Shown here piece after piece: positions 1 to 9,051 of a stretch of DNA of 41,371 nucleotides (position 1 is the stretch's first letter; each line of letters begins with the position of its first letter). This DNA is from a virus: positions 1-41,371 of the IMG/VR virus record IMGVR_UViG_3300015360_000085; one strand, 5' to 3'. The notes below the pieces were generated by a model that saw only the letters and a program-made list of their open reading frames with translations, did no database searches and was not told the DNA's origin. The position numbers were made by a program, and so were the translations under genes.

Positions 1-54
1 CCCCTCAACCGGGTCCATGGGAGACTTGCCCCGTAGTCTGTTAGGGTGGTCACT

Positions 55-591
55 ATGGTCTTTGTTGGGGTCGCCGCTGTCATCGGCGTTGTAGTCCTAT
101 TCGTCTTGATGCTGCTACAGATTCGTGATCTTCAGTCCCGAGTTGATGCACTTTGGCTACGGGTCGTTGAGCAAGTAGCCATTTCATCGGACCGGGAACG
201 TTCAGCGATACAGGCAGCTAACTCGCTGGCGCAGGAGATGGCCCAATCCGTCACGGCAGGCATCAAACAGCAGGCAGAGATGATGCAACAGTCCATCAAA
301 GTGGCGTGGAACCCGCAACCGGCAGAAACCACGCCCAGAGTCGGCAACCCTGCCGTAGACAAGATCATGGCCAAGTATGGATTCAACCCTGGAGGGCCAG
401 GTGGGAGCCAAGGCTTCAATCTGCCCGTCCCAGAGGGCGTACAAGAGCACGACTTCGGCAAGGACCCCACCGATGACTTCCTCATGGAAACAGACGGGGC
501 CGCACACATGGGTGCAGCCATGCTCCCCGGTGGTGACCTGGACCTAGCCGCCAACCCGACCGGCATACCCGGCTTCCAAGCAGGATGGTGA
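55..591 (+). CDS. Small membrane-anchored protein, first gene of virion block
   Basis: A protein of 178 aa, not recognised. Residues 1-21 form one strongly hydrophobic segment, giving a single N-terminal membrane anchor or uncleaved signal. A predicted helical stretch rich in Gln, Ala and Met follows (about residues 25-85, possibly coiled coil), then a Gly/Pro-rich tail. ATG at 55 is preferred because an AGGGTGG ribosome site lies 5-6 nt upstream; an in-frame GTG at 46 would add three residues. Lying just before the terminase genes, it could be a packaging or head accessory protein, but that is inference from position. Coding status is well supported by the tight spacing to the next gene. Confidence 0.7.
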   Translation: MVFVGVAAVIGVVVLFVLMLLQIRDLQSRVDALWLRVVEQVAISSDRERSAIQAANSLAQEMAQSVTAGIKQQAEMMQQSIKVAWNPQPAETTPRVGNPAVDKIMAKYGFNPGGPGGSQGFNLPVPEGVQEHDFGKDPTDDFLMETDGAAHMGAAMLPGGDLDLAANPTGIPGFQAGW

Positions 592-597
592 CCAACA

Positions 598-1014
598 ATG
601 GGACTCGCACCACGCAACGCTCCCGCCGACAGAGGGGGCAACAGGTCATCCGTCAAAGGGGCAGCAGGCCAGGCAGCCCGCCGAGCACGCAGCGGGACGA
701 ACCTCGGATCGTCAGGAACAGCGAAACCACTCGCCAAGTACCCGTCGCTCGACTGGACCGAAGTCGAAGATGAAGTGGAACACGTCGTTGACCTTGCCAT
801 GAAGATCACGCAGGCACAATTGGGGGCCAACGGGTACTTCCTGCTGTCATGCGCCCTCCCTGCCGCCTACGCACATGCAGGGATCGACGCACACCTGGCA
901 TCGAACGACGGGATGCTCTACGTCCGCATGTACAAGGTCAGCATCGAACGCTTCATGCGGGCACTGGCCGAACAAGAGGAAGAGGCAGCAGATGGCGACT
1001 CCGACACGCAATGA
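598..1014 (+). CDS. Hypothetical protein upstream of terminase
   Basis: A protein of 138 aa. The basic, Gly/Ala/Arg-rich N terminus (residues 1-45) looks disordered. A compact helical domain follows (about residues 50-125), with an acidic Glu-rich C-terminal tail. No family recognised. It starts 6 nt after the previous gene and its end overlaps the next gene by 23 bp, as expected for co-transcribed phage genes. The basic N terminus could bind DNA, so a small-terminase-like role cannot be excluded. Confidence 0.65.
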   Translation: MGLAPRNAPADRGGNRSSVKGAAGQAARRARSGTNLGSSGTAKPLAKYPSLDWTEVEDEVEHVVDLAMKITQAQLGANGYFLLSCALPAAYAHAGIDAHLASNDGMLYVRMYKVSIERFMRALAEQEEEAADGDSDTQ

Positions 1015-1273
1015 CAGTCTCGCCACCATGGCGAAAGAACTGGTTTCCCAAGACCCTGCCATGCAGAGGGCGCTCAAGGGACTGGTCGAGGAGTCGATCA
1101 AAGTGGCGCTATACACCATGAAGCATGGCAGTATGCCCGAGAAGATGGCCCTGATGAAGAACCTGACGCCCCACATGCTTGAGGCGTTGAGGACGACGCA
1201 GAAGAGTGAAGCGGACCAGGCGCAGAAAGACGCATACGAGCAGATCAGGAAGATGTGCAGGGGTGATGAATGA
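992..1273 (+). CDS. Putative terminase small subunit-like protein
   Basis: A protein of 93 aa, predicted almost entirely helical, with a charged C-terminal helix rich in Lys, Gln and Glu. The ATG at 992 is chosen over an upstream in-frame start at 875 because the upstream extension is Cys/Ser/Thr-rich shadow sequence inside the previous gene, and a GAGG-type site lies before 992. The stop overlaps the terminase large subunit start (ATGA), implying translational coupling. Size, helicity and position directly before the large terminase suggest the DNA-recognition subunit; no diagnostic motif is visible. Confidence 0.55.
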   Translation: MATPTRNDSLATMAKELVSQDPAMQRALKGLVEESIKVALYTMKHGSMPEKMALMKNLTPHMLEALRTTQKSEADQAQKDAYEQIRKMCRGDE

Positions 1274-3072
1274 CCAACGCCACCTACGACGCCAACGATC
1301 CCCTCTTCGCCGGTCTTGAGGACCACCCAGGGCTAGCACTCGTACGCAGTCACAACATCCAGCTAAAGCCACTTGTCTACCAACTGAAGATTCAGACGAA
1401 AGATCGCCGGATCGCACGCATTGGCGATGTCATCAACTGGGCACAAGAGGACCTGCTGAATGAGATTGAGACGCAGATCAATGAGAACAACGGGTCGATC
1501 CGTGTCATCATCCTCAAGGCTCGACAGATGGGCCTATCCACGATCGTTGAAGCGGTCATCTTCGTCCTGTCGGTGCTCTACGATAACTTCCAGTCCATGA
1601 TTATCTCCCATGAGTCCGACTCTGCCGAGCACATCCTCAACATGACGAAGCGGTACTGGGATACCTACCTGTTCAAGGACATGCATGATGAGAAGTACAG
1701 CGCCAGGAAGCAACTGTCATGGTCCGATCTGGAGTCGAACATCGCAGTGGCCACGGCGAAGAACACCAACGCTGGCCGCAGCAAGACCCTCCACGCACTC
1801 CACGCATCAGAGGTTGCATTCTGGGACAACCCGAAGGCTTTGGTGAGTGGACTCAGGCAGTCGTTCCCCTCATTCGGCATCACCATGATCGCATTGGAGT
1901 CCACGGCGAACGGTATCGGCAACTACTACCATGAGCAATGGGTGGAAGCTGAGGCGGGACGTTCCGAGTACAAGGCCAAGTTCTACCCGTGGCATCTCCA
2001 CCCGGAGTACACCCTGTCCTATGTGCCTGCCTCAGAGCAGCGCAAGTACAAGGCCGTGTCCAACCCTGACGAGGACGAACTGACGTTGCGCTCGATGGGG
2101 GTGAACGATGCCCGCCTGTTATGGCGCAGATATGCCATTGCCAACCTATGTGGTGGGTCGGTGGACACGTTCAAGCAGGAATACCCGGCAACTCCGCATG
2201 AGGCATTCTTGCAGACGGGCCGCAACGTGTTCCGCTTGCAGGACATCATGAAGCATTACAAGCCGATGCCAGGCGTTCGTGGCAAGCTGATCGACAAGCC
2301 CGACAACACTGTCGAGTTCATCCGTGATGCGAAGGGGCCACTCAAGATATTCCGTATGCCGGCAAAGGATATCAACTGGGGTGTGTATCAGATCGGTGCC
2401 GACCCGACGCATACCACTGTCGGAGACTATGCGTGCGGTCAGGTGATTAGCCGTCGTACTTTGGAGCAGGTTGCGGTGTTCCGACGGCCGATGGACCCCA
2501 CGAAGTTCGGTGAGGAGATGGCACGGTTGGGCCGGTTCTACAACTGGGCGCAGATCGCACCGGAGAAAGAGGGGCCGGGGTATGCAACGGTCGGTTATCT
2601 GGTTGGCAGCGGCTACCCGAACATCTACGAGTCTCAGAAGGTGGACAAGACGCCTGGCAAGGTGAACCATGATGTGTTTGGGTGGGGCACGAACAACTCC
2701 ACGAAGCATCTGGCTATCTCGACGGTTGTTGCATTCCTGTCTGAGGAGGTTCAGTCGTTCGGTGGCAGCGAGTTCGGTGTCGTTCTGCATGACGAGGACA
2801 CGTTTGAGGAGTTGAAGAGTTACGTGATTGATGACAAGGGTAACTTTGCGAATGGGAGCGGGGCAAAGTTCGATGATACGGTGATGGCCTTTGCCATTGC
2901 TTTGACGACGCATAAGTTTGAGCCTGCGTTGGTGACGTATTCGCCGGATTCGGCCCCTGGTGAGTTGGCTCGGAAGGTGTTGGAGTTGGTGGATCGTCCT
3001 GCCGTTCCGGGGGGTAGTGCTTTGCCTGACCGGGTGCAGGGAAGTTCGATGGATTGGGAGGAATGGAAGTGA
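1270..3072 (+). CDS. terL: Terminase large subunit (packaging ATPase-nuclease)
   Basis: A 600-aa motor that translocates phage DNA into the procapsid and cuts the concatemer. ATPase domain: a degenerate Walker A, KARQMGLST (residues 83-91), a Walker B-type segment HASEVAFW (about 178-185) with Glu181 as acidic residue, and a coupling motif ALESTAN (208-214). Nuclease domain (RNase H-like): first acid Asp378 in GADPT, a central acid near Glu432 in APEKEGPG, and a C-terminal acidic pair at Asp535-Asp536 in KFDDTVMAFA. Length is normal for the family. The start overlaps the preceding gene and the stop overlaps the next gene. Identification is secure; the packaging strategy (cos, pac or terminal repeats) cannot be read from this. 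Confidence 0.95.
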   Translation: MTNATYDANDPLFAGLEDHPGLALVRSHNIQLKPLVYQLKIQTKDRRIARIGDVINWAQEDLLNEIETQINENNGSIRVIILKARQMGLSTIVEAVIFVLSVLYDNFQSMIISHESDSAEHILNMTKRYWDTYLFKDMHDEKYSARKQLSWSDLESNIAVATAKNTNAGRSKTLHALHASEVAFWDNPKALVSGLRQSFPSFGITMIALESTANGIGNYYHEQWVEAEAGRSEYKAKFYPWHLHPEYTLSYVPASEQRKYKAVSNPDEDELTLRSMGVNDARLLWRRYAIANLCGGSVDTFKQEYPATPHEAFLQTGRNVFRLQDIMKHYKPMPGVRGKLIDKPDNTVEFIRDAKGPLKIFRMPAKDINWGVYQIGADPTHTTVGDYACGQVISRRTLEQVAVFRRPMDPTKFGEEMARLGRFYNWAQIAPEKEGPGYATVGYLVGSGYPNIYESQKVDKTPGKVNHDVFGWGTNNSTKHLAISTVVAFLSEEVQSFGGSEFGVVLHDEDTFEELKSYVIDDKGNFANGSGAKFDDTVMAFAIALTTHKFEPALVTYSPDSAPGELARKVLELVDRPAVPGGSALPDRVQGSSMDWEEWK

Positions 3073-3440
3073 CTGTTTACGGGTATAGGTGCCCTCAATG
3101 TCGGCAGACGTATACGTCTGAGGTTAGAGGGGACCGTCTTGATGTGGTATGTCATGTGTGTGTGCATCCTCGGTTGCATCGTGACTATAGTGGTATTGCG
3201 GTGAACCGACCGATGGCTGAGCACTGGAACTCGACGGTGAACATGCCGATCCGTTCGGAGGCTCATTTCAAGGAAGAACTCAAGGTGCTGTCAGAGGCCA
3301 ACTCACTCTATACAGGGGTGGAGCAGCGCCTTGAGATTCTGGACCCTGAACAGGCGAAGCAGGGTGTTACTGACGAGGGGTTGGATGCCACGAACCGTGT
3401 GCGTGTTGCCAGTGGTCGTCTACCCATCAAGCTCTACTGA
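3069..3440 (+). CDS. Zinc-ribbon (FmdB-like) protein between terminase and portal
   Basis: A protein of 123 aa. The N terminus carries a zinc ribbon: YRCPQC (Cys7, Cys10) and later CHVC (about residues 27-30), the pattern of FmdB-type ribbons often seen near phage packaging genes. The rest is helical and charged. GTG at 3069 is preferred: it overlaps the terminase stop (GTGA) and has GGGAGGA with 7-nt spacing. An ATG at 3063 sits directly against that ribosome site, which is unfavourable. The role is unknown; a DNA- or head-binding structural role is plausible. Confidence 0.75.
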   Translation: MTVYGYRCPQCRQTYTSEVRGDRLDVVCHVCVHPRLHRDYSGIAVNRPMAEHWNSTVNMPIRSEAHFKEELKVLSEANSLYTGVEQRLEILDPEQAKQGVTDEGLDATNRVRVASGRLPIKLY

Positions 3441-3508
3441 TCGTCTGCGGCCACGGCGACGTTAGTCGTCGTCATGATCGGGGGTGTCGGGGGGCGTAGC
3501 CTCCTGAT

Positions 3509-5398
3509 ATGGCCAACCCTGCGTTCACGTCTCGCCCTTCGCCTGTCAACGGGCCGATGCCTGGTACGGGGAACGAGTTGCGTGGTGACAACATCAATGA
3601 GGATGCGGCGCTGGGCACCCCTTTGGCGACTTCCATCTCTGATGAGGGCAAGGAGTACCAGGTTGCTCAGACGGTTCGTCAGTTGTTCTACCGTGCCCGT
3701 GATGCGAAGCGTCCGATCGTGCAGCAGTGGCGGAAGAACTACCGTGTCCTGAACAACCGTCAGTGGACTGCCCGAGCCGAGACGTGGATGCCTGCCCCTG
3801 AAGTGTCGGAGATGTGGCCTCTGGTCGCTGCGATGGTGGCGTGGATGACGGATCAGCGCCCTGGTGTGGATGTCACTGTCGCCGCACCCTCGTTCGGTTC
3901 ATACGCCGATCACTACGACCGGGTAGCCGAACAGATGAACTCCCTACTCAACTCGTCTTTCAGTGTCAACATGGAGGATGCCGAGATTGAGAAGATGTTG
4001 TGGGACTGCCTGACATACTCGGTGGGCTACATGAAAACGGAGTGGGTTGCCACCCTGGCTGATGGCAAGGGTGACTCCAAGTTCCGGCGTGTCGATCCGT
4101 TCACCGTGTACCCGGACCCATACGCCAACAGCATGGAGGAAGCCGCCTACATCATCGAGGCGAAGCTGATGTCCATGGATGACCTGGATCGTGCCTTCCC
4201 TGGTGCTGGTGCCAAGGTGCAGGCGGGCATCACCGATGAGGTTGAGCAGCAGTCCACAAAGCTGGATGCGACGACCAGTTCGATGTCGCCCCGAGTGAAC
4301 CTGTCTCCGATCAGTGGGGCACCGTTCGCTCCGTGGGGGCCTTCGGGCCGCAACAGTGCCATGAGTGGGCTGTACCGTGAGGACCCGGTGACGATCGTTC
4401 TTGAGGCGTGGATTCGCACCTACCGTGTGATCACCCGTGATGAGGATGACTCGATCCCTGAGGGTGCCTGTCGTGTGGTGGACCGCTGGAAGTGTGTCGT
4501 GGTTGCTGGCAACACGGTGATCCTCGACAAGTTCGCTGACGAAATCTACGGCCATCCTCAGCACCCGTACTCCAAGATGACGATGTTCGACACTGGTGAG
4601 TGGTACGGCCCCTGCCTTGTTGAACTACTCACGTCCCCGCAGGAATCCATCAACCGTCTGCTTCAGTCGATCGAGATGAACCTGATGCTGATCGGTAACC
4701 CGATTCTGCTGAACGGCAACCGGACGAACGTTGGCGGCAGGCAGACGATCACGAACCGTCCTGGCCAGGTGCTCAACGGCAACAGTCAGGACATGGGTTG
4801 GATGCAGCCTCCGATGATCCACCCGGACATGATTCGGATGGTGGAGTTCTACGAGTCTCGCATGGAGACAATCTCCGGCCTCACGGCCATCATGCGTGGG
4901 TTCTCCACGACGGGCCGTAACTCCACCGATGTCATCTCGTCCCTTCAGGACAGTGCGTTCGTCCGTGTGCGGGCCACCCTACGCAACCTGGAGCGGTGCT
5001 TGCGGGATGCGTGCATGAAGAAGTGCGCCAACATCGCAGAGTTCTACACGGAGCCTCGGATGATCGCCATCGTCGGTCGTGAGGAGGGGGCGAACCTGAA
5101 GATGACCTTGCGGTCACGCCATTTCTACTCCCTTCCCACTGAGGACGGCGAGGAGCCAACTCCGCTCAGGTTCCAACTGCTTGCCGACGCTGGTTCGGAT
5201 CACCCGACATCTCGTCAGGCACGTCAGGCTCAGGCCGAGCGTCTGTTCGCCATGGGGGCCATTGATGTGATGGAAGTGCTCAAGGCCAACAACTGGCCGA
5301 ACTGGCCAACAGTGTCCAAGCGAGTGCTTGACATGCAGGCCGTGGCGGGGACTCTCGGCACGAACGGAACGCAGAGGCAGAAAGCCAGAGCACAGTAA
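3509..5398 (+). CDS. Portal protein
   Basis: A 629-aa dodecameric vertex ring through which DNA enters and leaves the head. It resembles portals of P22-like podoviruses: segment VDPFTVYPDP followed by an acidic helix with EEAAYIIEAK (residues about 190-215), a clip/stem region with YGPCLVELLTSPQESINRLLQS (here split by charge into two helices), and a long C-terminal helical part that ends Arg/Gln-rich. Length is right for the short-tailed-phage class. It lies between terminase and scaffold, as usual. No strong Shine-Dalgarno sequence precedes the ATG; a G-run at about 3489-3495 is the nearest candidate. Confidence 0.85.
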   Translation: MANPAFTSRPSPVNGPMPGTGNELRGDNINEDAALGTPLATSISDEGKEYQVAQTVRQLFYRARDAKRPIVQQWRKNYRVLNNRQWTARAETWMPAPEVSEMWPLVAAMVAWMTDQRPGVDVTVAAPSFGSYADHYDRVAEQMNSLLNSSFSVNMEDAEIEKMLWDCLTYSVGYMKTEWVATLADGKGDSKFRRVDPFTVYPDPYANSMEEAAYIIEAKLMSMDDLDRAFPGAGAKVQAGITDEVEQQSTKLDATTSSMSPRVNLSPISGAPFAPWGPSGRNSAMSGLYREDPVTIVLEAWIRTYRVITRDEDDSIPEGACRVVDRWKCVVVAGNTVILDKFADEIYGHPQHPYSKMTMFDTGEWYGPCLVELLTSPQESINRLLQSIEMNLMLIGNPILLNGNRTNVGGRQTITNRPGQVLNGNSQDMGWMQPPMIHPDMIRMVEFYESRMETISGLTAIMRGFSTTGRNSTDVISSLQDSAFVRVRATLRNLERCLRDACMKKCANIAEFYTEPRMIAIVGREEGANLKMTLRSRHFYSLPTEDGEEPTPLRFQLLADAGSDHPTSRQARQAQAERLFAMGAIDVMEVLKANNWPNWPTVSKRVLDMQAVAGTLGTNGTQRQKARAQ

Positions 5399-5432
5399 TG
5401 CCCGTCATCAACCAACCAAAGGAATAACTCTC

Positions 5433-5624
5433 ATGGACATGGAACATCCCACTGCCACTCCCGGCCCCCTGCGTGACATCCGTGAGGGATTCACGCCTCA
5501 GACATCGGACCTGCGAGGCACCCTCCCCTCCCCGGACTTCATGATCGTGTCGTCCATCGACAATGGTCAGGTCCTGAACGGGGCCACGAACGAACTGTCG
5601 GCAGCGCCGTTCGGCAACTGCTGA
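5433..5624 (+). CDS. Small hypothetical head-region protein
   Basis: A protein of 63 aa, Pro/Thr-rich N terminus, with a short beta-like segment DFMIVSSIDNGQ. The start is set by AAAGGAA about 8 nt before the ATG; in-frame sequence upstream of it is a shadow of the portal gene. No family recognised. It lies between portal and scaffold, where minor capsid-associated proteins are often found. Confidence 0.6.
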   Translation: MDMEHPTATPGPLRDIREGFTPQTSDLRGTLPSPDFMIVSSIDNGQVLNGATNELSAAPFGNC

Positions 5625-5676
5625 CTGGTGGCCCTACCATCTTCCTGTCTGTACAGACACGAACGAAAGGAACCCC

Positions 5677-5817
5677 ATGAAGCAGGACATCAGCAAGACC
5701 GGCAATGCCCCCATCGTCAAGGTCGGGCATACCTACGACGGCAACTTCGGTTCGGAGCCGATGGCTCAGGCCAAGGGTACCGTTGGGGCCAAGCCCACCG
5801 AGCAGACCTTCAAGTAA
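5677..5817 (+). CDS. Very small head-region protein
   Basis: A protein of 46 aa, basic and Gly/Thr-rich, starting MKQDISKTG and ending TEQTFK. GAAAGGAA lies 5 nt upstream of the ATG, a strong ribosome site that supports a real gene despite its size. No domain recognised. It could be a small capsid-associated peptide; this is inferred only from position between portal and scaffold. Confidence 0.6.
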   Translation: MKQDISKTGNAPIVKVGHTYDGNFGSEPMAQAKGTVGAKPTEQTFK

Positions 5818-5856
5818 GTCGCACCACCAACCCGATCAGCTAGGGGATTCAACATC

Positions 5857-6168
5857 ATGGCAAGTCGTTCCACCAACACAATGCAAGAGGCGCTTCAGAA
5901 GTTCATGCGAGAAATCGCTGACATGAAGCTCCTCGCTGATGCTGACATTCCCTGGCTGATCACGGTCGAGAACATGGTCATCCAGAAGATGAAGGCCCCC
6001 GTCGAGCAGATGGTGCAGTCAGGTCAGCTTCCCGGTGTCCCTTCCTCGCAGTCCATGTCGGGCATGCAGGCAGGTTCGATGCAGGGCGGCGGATTCATGA
6101 CCGGTGCATCAGCGCCACCCATGGGCGAAATCGACCGGTTCCTCGGAGCCGGTGCCCCCGGCCTCTGA
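5857..6168 (+). CDS. Small hypothetical protein upstream of scaffold
   Basis: A protein of 103 aa. The first 55 residues are amphipathic helix; the tail is rich in Gly, Met, Ser and Gln (residues 55-85), probably flexible. AGGGGATT precedes the ATG. It may act in head assembly together with the scaffold that follows 48 bp later, but no family is recognised. Confidence 0.6.
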   Translation: MASRSTNTMQEALQKFMREIADMKLLADADIPWLITVENMVIQKMKAPVEQMVQSGQLPGVPSSQSMSGMQAGSMQGGGFMTGASAPPMGEIDRFLGAGAPGL

Positions 6169-6216
6169 CATCCTCTACCCCCTACTCACTGCACCAACCC
6201 CGTAAAGGACACGCAC

Positions 6217-7371
6217 ATGTCTGACGCACCCGCAACCGACACACGACCAGCCTGGATGCTCGACCCGAGCATGACCAACATTGACGAAGCGGCCATTGCA
6301 GCCGTTGGTCAACAGTTGGATGACCAGAACACCAATGCCATGCAGGACGCATTCGTGTCCCGTGGCATGGAACCTGAACCCGTCATTTCCCCCTCGGTGA
6401 CGCAGGACGCCCCAGTGGCGCAGGGTGCTCCCCCCGTCAGTGAACCGTCTGTTTCGGCACCAGAGGGCGCTGGCGGGGGTGATGCACTACCTCAGTCAAT
6501 CTCTGTGGAACTGCCTGATGGCACGACCGCTGAACTCTCCCGTGACCAGGTGTTCGGCCTACTCCAGAACTACGAGTGGATGCGGACCCGGCCCGAGACG
6601 GTTCTTCAAGCATGGGGAGGTATCGAGAGTGGCACGCATCACGCTGTCCTGTCCACCGAGTACGCATCTTTCCAGCGCTGGAAGGCGACTGAGGGCATGC
6701 AGCAGGCGGTTGGGCAACGCCCTGTTGACATGGATGACGTTGACCCTGATGTGGCTCGTTATATCGCCAAGCTGGAACAGGCGGCAGCGACGACGTTTCA
6801 GGACACGCCCCCTCATCTCCAGCCCCCTTCATCCGCTTCGGGCCAAGCCCCGCCGTCTGCCATGGACCTCGCCGCCCAGCAAGCAGCCGCCGTACAGAGG
6901 CAGGTCCGCATGATGTCGGCCAAGAACGATGTGCATACCGATCTGGGGCAGAAGTACGGCCTCAGTGCGGAACAACTCAATGATCTTGAGCGTGCCGTCG
7001 TTGAGTCGAACATCGTACCCGGCATCTCCATGCGTCATGCAGTGAAGAACGCCATGGGTCAGGTCATCCAAGAGGGCGATCCTCGGGCAGTGTTCTCGGA
7101 AGCATTCGAGGCAACGATGGCGACGCATCCTCTGTTCCGATCCATCAGGGACGAAGCCGTTTACAATCAGCGGCTACAGCAAGACCGCCAGCGCAACACG
7201 ACCACGGACGCCAAGAAAGCGGTCGCCGGTTCTCTGGCACACACACCGAGTGCAGCCGTATCTGCTTCGGGAACAGGCAAGTCCATCAACGAAATGTCGC
7301 CTCAAGAGCGGCAAGCGGCGATGGTTGCCGAAATCACTCAACTCATTGCGTCAGGCGAGTCAATCAACTGA
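6217..7371 (+). CDS. Putative scaffolding protein
   Basis: A 384-aa acidic, Ala/Gln-rich protein directly before the major capsid gene, the standard place for scaffold. The N-terminal third is low-complexity and Pro/Val-rich (residues 1-95). A short beta segment, SVELPDGTTAELSRDQVFGL, opens a domain (about 95-160) that is common in phage scaffold and capsid-assembly proteins. The rest is predicted helical with Gln/Ala-rich coiled-coil potential and a charged C terminus. Scaffolds guide capsid assembly and leave before or during packaging. The call rests on composition and order; no protease domain is visible. Confidence 0.7.
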   Translation: MSDAPATDTRPAWMLDPSMTNIDEAAIAAVGQQLDDQNTNAMQDAFVSRGMEPEPVISPSVTQDAPVAQGAPPVSEPSVSAPEGAGGGDALPQSISVELPDGTTAELSRDQVFGLLQNYEWMRTRPETVLQAWGGIESGTHHAVLSTEYASFQRWKATEGMQQAVGQRPVDMDDVDPDVARYIAKLEQAAATTFQDTPPHLQPPSSASGQAPPSAMDLAAQQAAAVQRQVRMMSAKNDVHTDLGQKYGLSAEQLNDLERAVVESNIVPGISMRHAVKNAMGQVIQEGDPRAVFSEAFEATMATHPLFRSIRDEAVYNQRLQQDRQRNTTTDAKKAVAGSLAHTPSAAVSASGTGKSINEMSPQERQAAMVAEITQLIASGESIN

Positions 7372-7426
7372 GGCACTGGGTGGGTGATTCCCAACCCCAA
7401 GCAATCCAACGGAAAGGCACACTGAA

Positions 7427-8452
7427 ATGGCGACTCCGATCGGTACCAATACGGTCACCGCAATCGCCCGTCGGTACATCCTTCCTCAGATCACGGACCA
7501 GATTTACGCCTCCAACGTACTTCTGTACCGACTGATGAAGGGGAACAAGCGAATCGTACAGGGTGGTACTCAGATCGAGGTCCCTCTCATGTATGCCCGC
7601 TTCAACACCGGCGGTCCCTACAGCGGCTACCAGCCCTTCAACACCACCCCGTCCGACACCATCAAGAACGCAGCGTTCGACTGGAAGCAGCAGTACGTTA
7701 CCTGGGCGGTTGACGGACTCACGATGATCCGGGTGGACTCGCCCGAGGCAATCGCCAACTTCCTCACCCTCCAGTCGCAGCAGGCGATCATGGAGATGGC
7801 TGAGAACCTGGCGGTCGGCCTGTTCGGATCGGGTACCGGTGCGGGTGCTGGCGTGAACAACACCAGCAGCATCAACCTCGATGGCCTCGCCGGTCTGGTC
7901 GGCACCGGTTCGACCATCGGCAACAACAACTACGGTGGCATCACCCGGACATCGAACACCTGGTGGAACTCTTCGGTGCAGGGCGTCACGTCCACCGCAA
8001 CGATGAGCCTGTCCAACCTCCAGACATCGTTCAGTGCGGCCCAACGTGGTGGTCACCACCCGACCATCATCGTGTCGAACCAGGACCAGTACAACCGCTA
8101 CTGGGCCTTGAACGCAGCGGGCACGAACCCATCAGTGCAGTACGTGCGTCAACCGCAGGGTCATGACGCACTGCTCGCATCGGCCGGGTTCACGAACCTG
8201 CTCTTCAACAACATCCCGTGGGTCGTGGACTCGCACGTTGGTCAAGGTGTCGTTGACGCCAACAACTCCCGTGTCTACTTCCTCAACGAGAACTTCCTGA
8301 ACTGGGTCGTCAGCCCCCGTGCTGACTTCTACATCAAGCCATTCCAGGAGCCGTACAACCAAGACGCCATGGTGTCGTCTGTTCTGTGGGCGGGCAACCT
8401 CGTCTGCACGAACGGCGATCAGCAGGGCGGGGTCTTCAACTACAACGCCTGA
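7427..8452 (+). CDS. Major capsid protein
   Basis: A protein of 341 aa, Asn/Thr/Gly-rich and low in Cys, typical of an HK97-fold shell protein. Visible parts: an N-terminal arm with ARRYILPQITDQIYASNVL, an E-loop-like region with GYQPFNTTPSD, a spine-helix-like segment QSQQAIMEMAENLAVGLFG (about 124-142), and late beta segments such as IIVSNQDQYNRY and NIPWVVDSH. GGAAAGG precedes the ATG. It sits right after the scaffold and before a small decoration-like protein. Order, size and composition make this assignment strong, although the family within the HK97 superfamily is not resolved. Confidence 0.85.
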   Translation: MATPIGTNTVTAIARRYILPQITDQIYASNVLLYRLMKGNKRIVQGGTQIEVPLMYARFNTGGPYSGYQPFNTTPSDTIKNAAFDWKQQYVTWAVDGLTMIRVDSPEAIANFLTLQSQQAIMEMAENLAVGLFGSGTGAGAGVNNTSSINLDGLAGLVGTGSTIGNNNYGGITRTSNTWWNSSVQGVTSTATMSLSNLQTSFSAAQRGGHHPTIIVSNQDQYNRYWALNAAGTNPSVQYVRQPQGHDALLASAGFTNLLFNNIPWVVDSHVGQGVVDANNSRVYFLNENFLNWVVSPRADFYIKPFQEPYNQDAMVSSVLWAGNLVCTNGDQQGGVFNYNA

Positions 8453-8467
8453 AAGGGGTGAACGAAC

Positions 8468-8953
8468 ATGGCTGAACAAGGACTTGTCAACCCAAGAGCG
8501 GCATTCACGACCGTCACAACGTTCGTGTCGGGTACCGATGCTGATGGCACCGAGATTCCCTACGGACGCATGGAGCGCTCGTATCGTGCCGACGCCGCCA
8601 TCGCAGTCGGAGAGGCATTGATGTGGGTTTCCCCCACGTCAACGGTTCCCATCTCGGTCACCCCGATGACCGCTGCGGCGGACCCCCGTGCCTTCGCAGG
8701 CATCGCTCTGGAAGTAGCGGCGGCAGGCAGAACGGTCCGCATCTGCACCGAGGGTCATTGCTTGGTATTCGCCAACGCACAGACCGTTACAGCGAACGAC
8801 GTGGTGCTGGTGCCTGGCACCAACACGGGTGAAGCGTCGTTCACGGCAACCGACCCGGCCGCTGCCACCATCGTCGGCTCGGTTCTCGGAGTGGCGTTCG
8901 GAGTCAAGCTCACCGCCACGAACCTGGCACCGATCTACCTCCGGGTCGTCTGA
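8468..8953 (+). CDS. Putative capsid decoration/stabilisation protein
   Basis: A protein of 161 aa made mainly of short beta strands and Ala/Thr/Val-rich turns, with no long helices. It resembles small capsid-coat proteins (DUF2190-like or head-decoration types) that follow the major capsid gene in many phages: segments such as FAGIALEVAAAGRTVRIC and GSVLGVAFGVKL repeat a beta-barrel pattern. It is 15 bp downstream of the capsid gene and is followed by a strong terminator-like hairpin, so the two may share one abundant transcript. Role inferred. Confidence 0.6.
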   Translation: MAEQGLVNPRAAFTTVTTFVSGTDADGTEIPYGRMERSYRADAAIAVGEALMWVSPTSTVPISVTPMTAAADPRAFAGIALEVAAAGRTVRICTEGHCLVFANAQTVTANDVVLVPGTNTGEASFTATDPAAATIVGSVLGVAFGVKLTATNLAPIYLRVV

Positions 8954-8984
8954 CCCCAACTTTCCCACCGACAGGGAACATCAG

Positions 8985-9018
8985 AGGGGCCAGGACTCAA
9001 CAGGGTCCTGGCCCCTTT
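8985..9018 (+). terminator. Rho-independent terminator after capsid genes
   Basis: A perfect 11-bp stem, GGGGCCAGGAC paired with GTCCTGGCCCC, has an 8-nt loop and is followed by TTT. It lies between the decoration protein and the next structural gene. It probably acts as a partial terminator that raises capsid transcript relative to downstream genes. The same sequence recurs on the other strand at 39215-39247. Confidence 0.8.
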
Positions 9019-9051
9019 GCTCATCTCACTGCACCAACCAAAGGAAACATC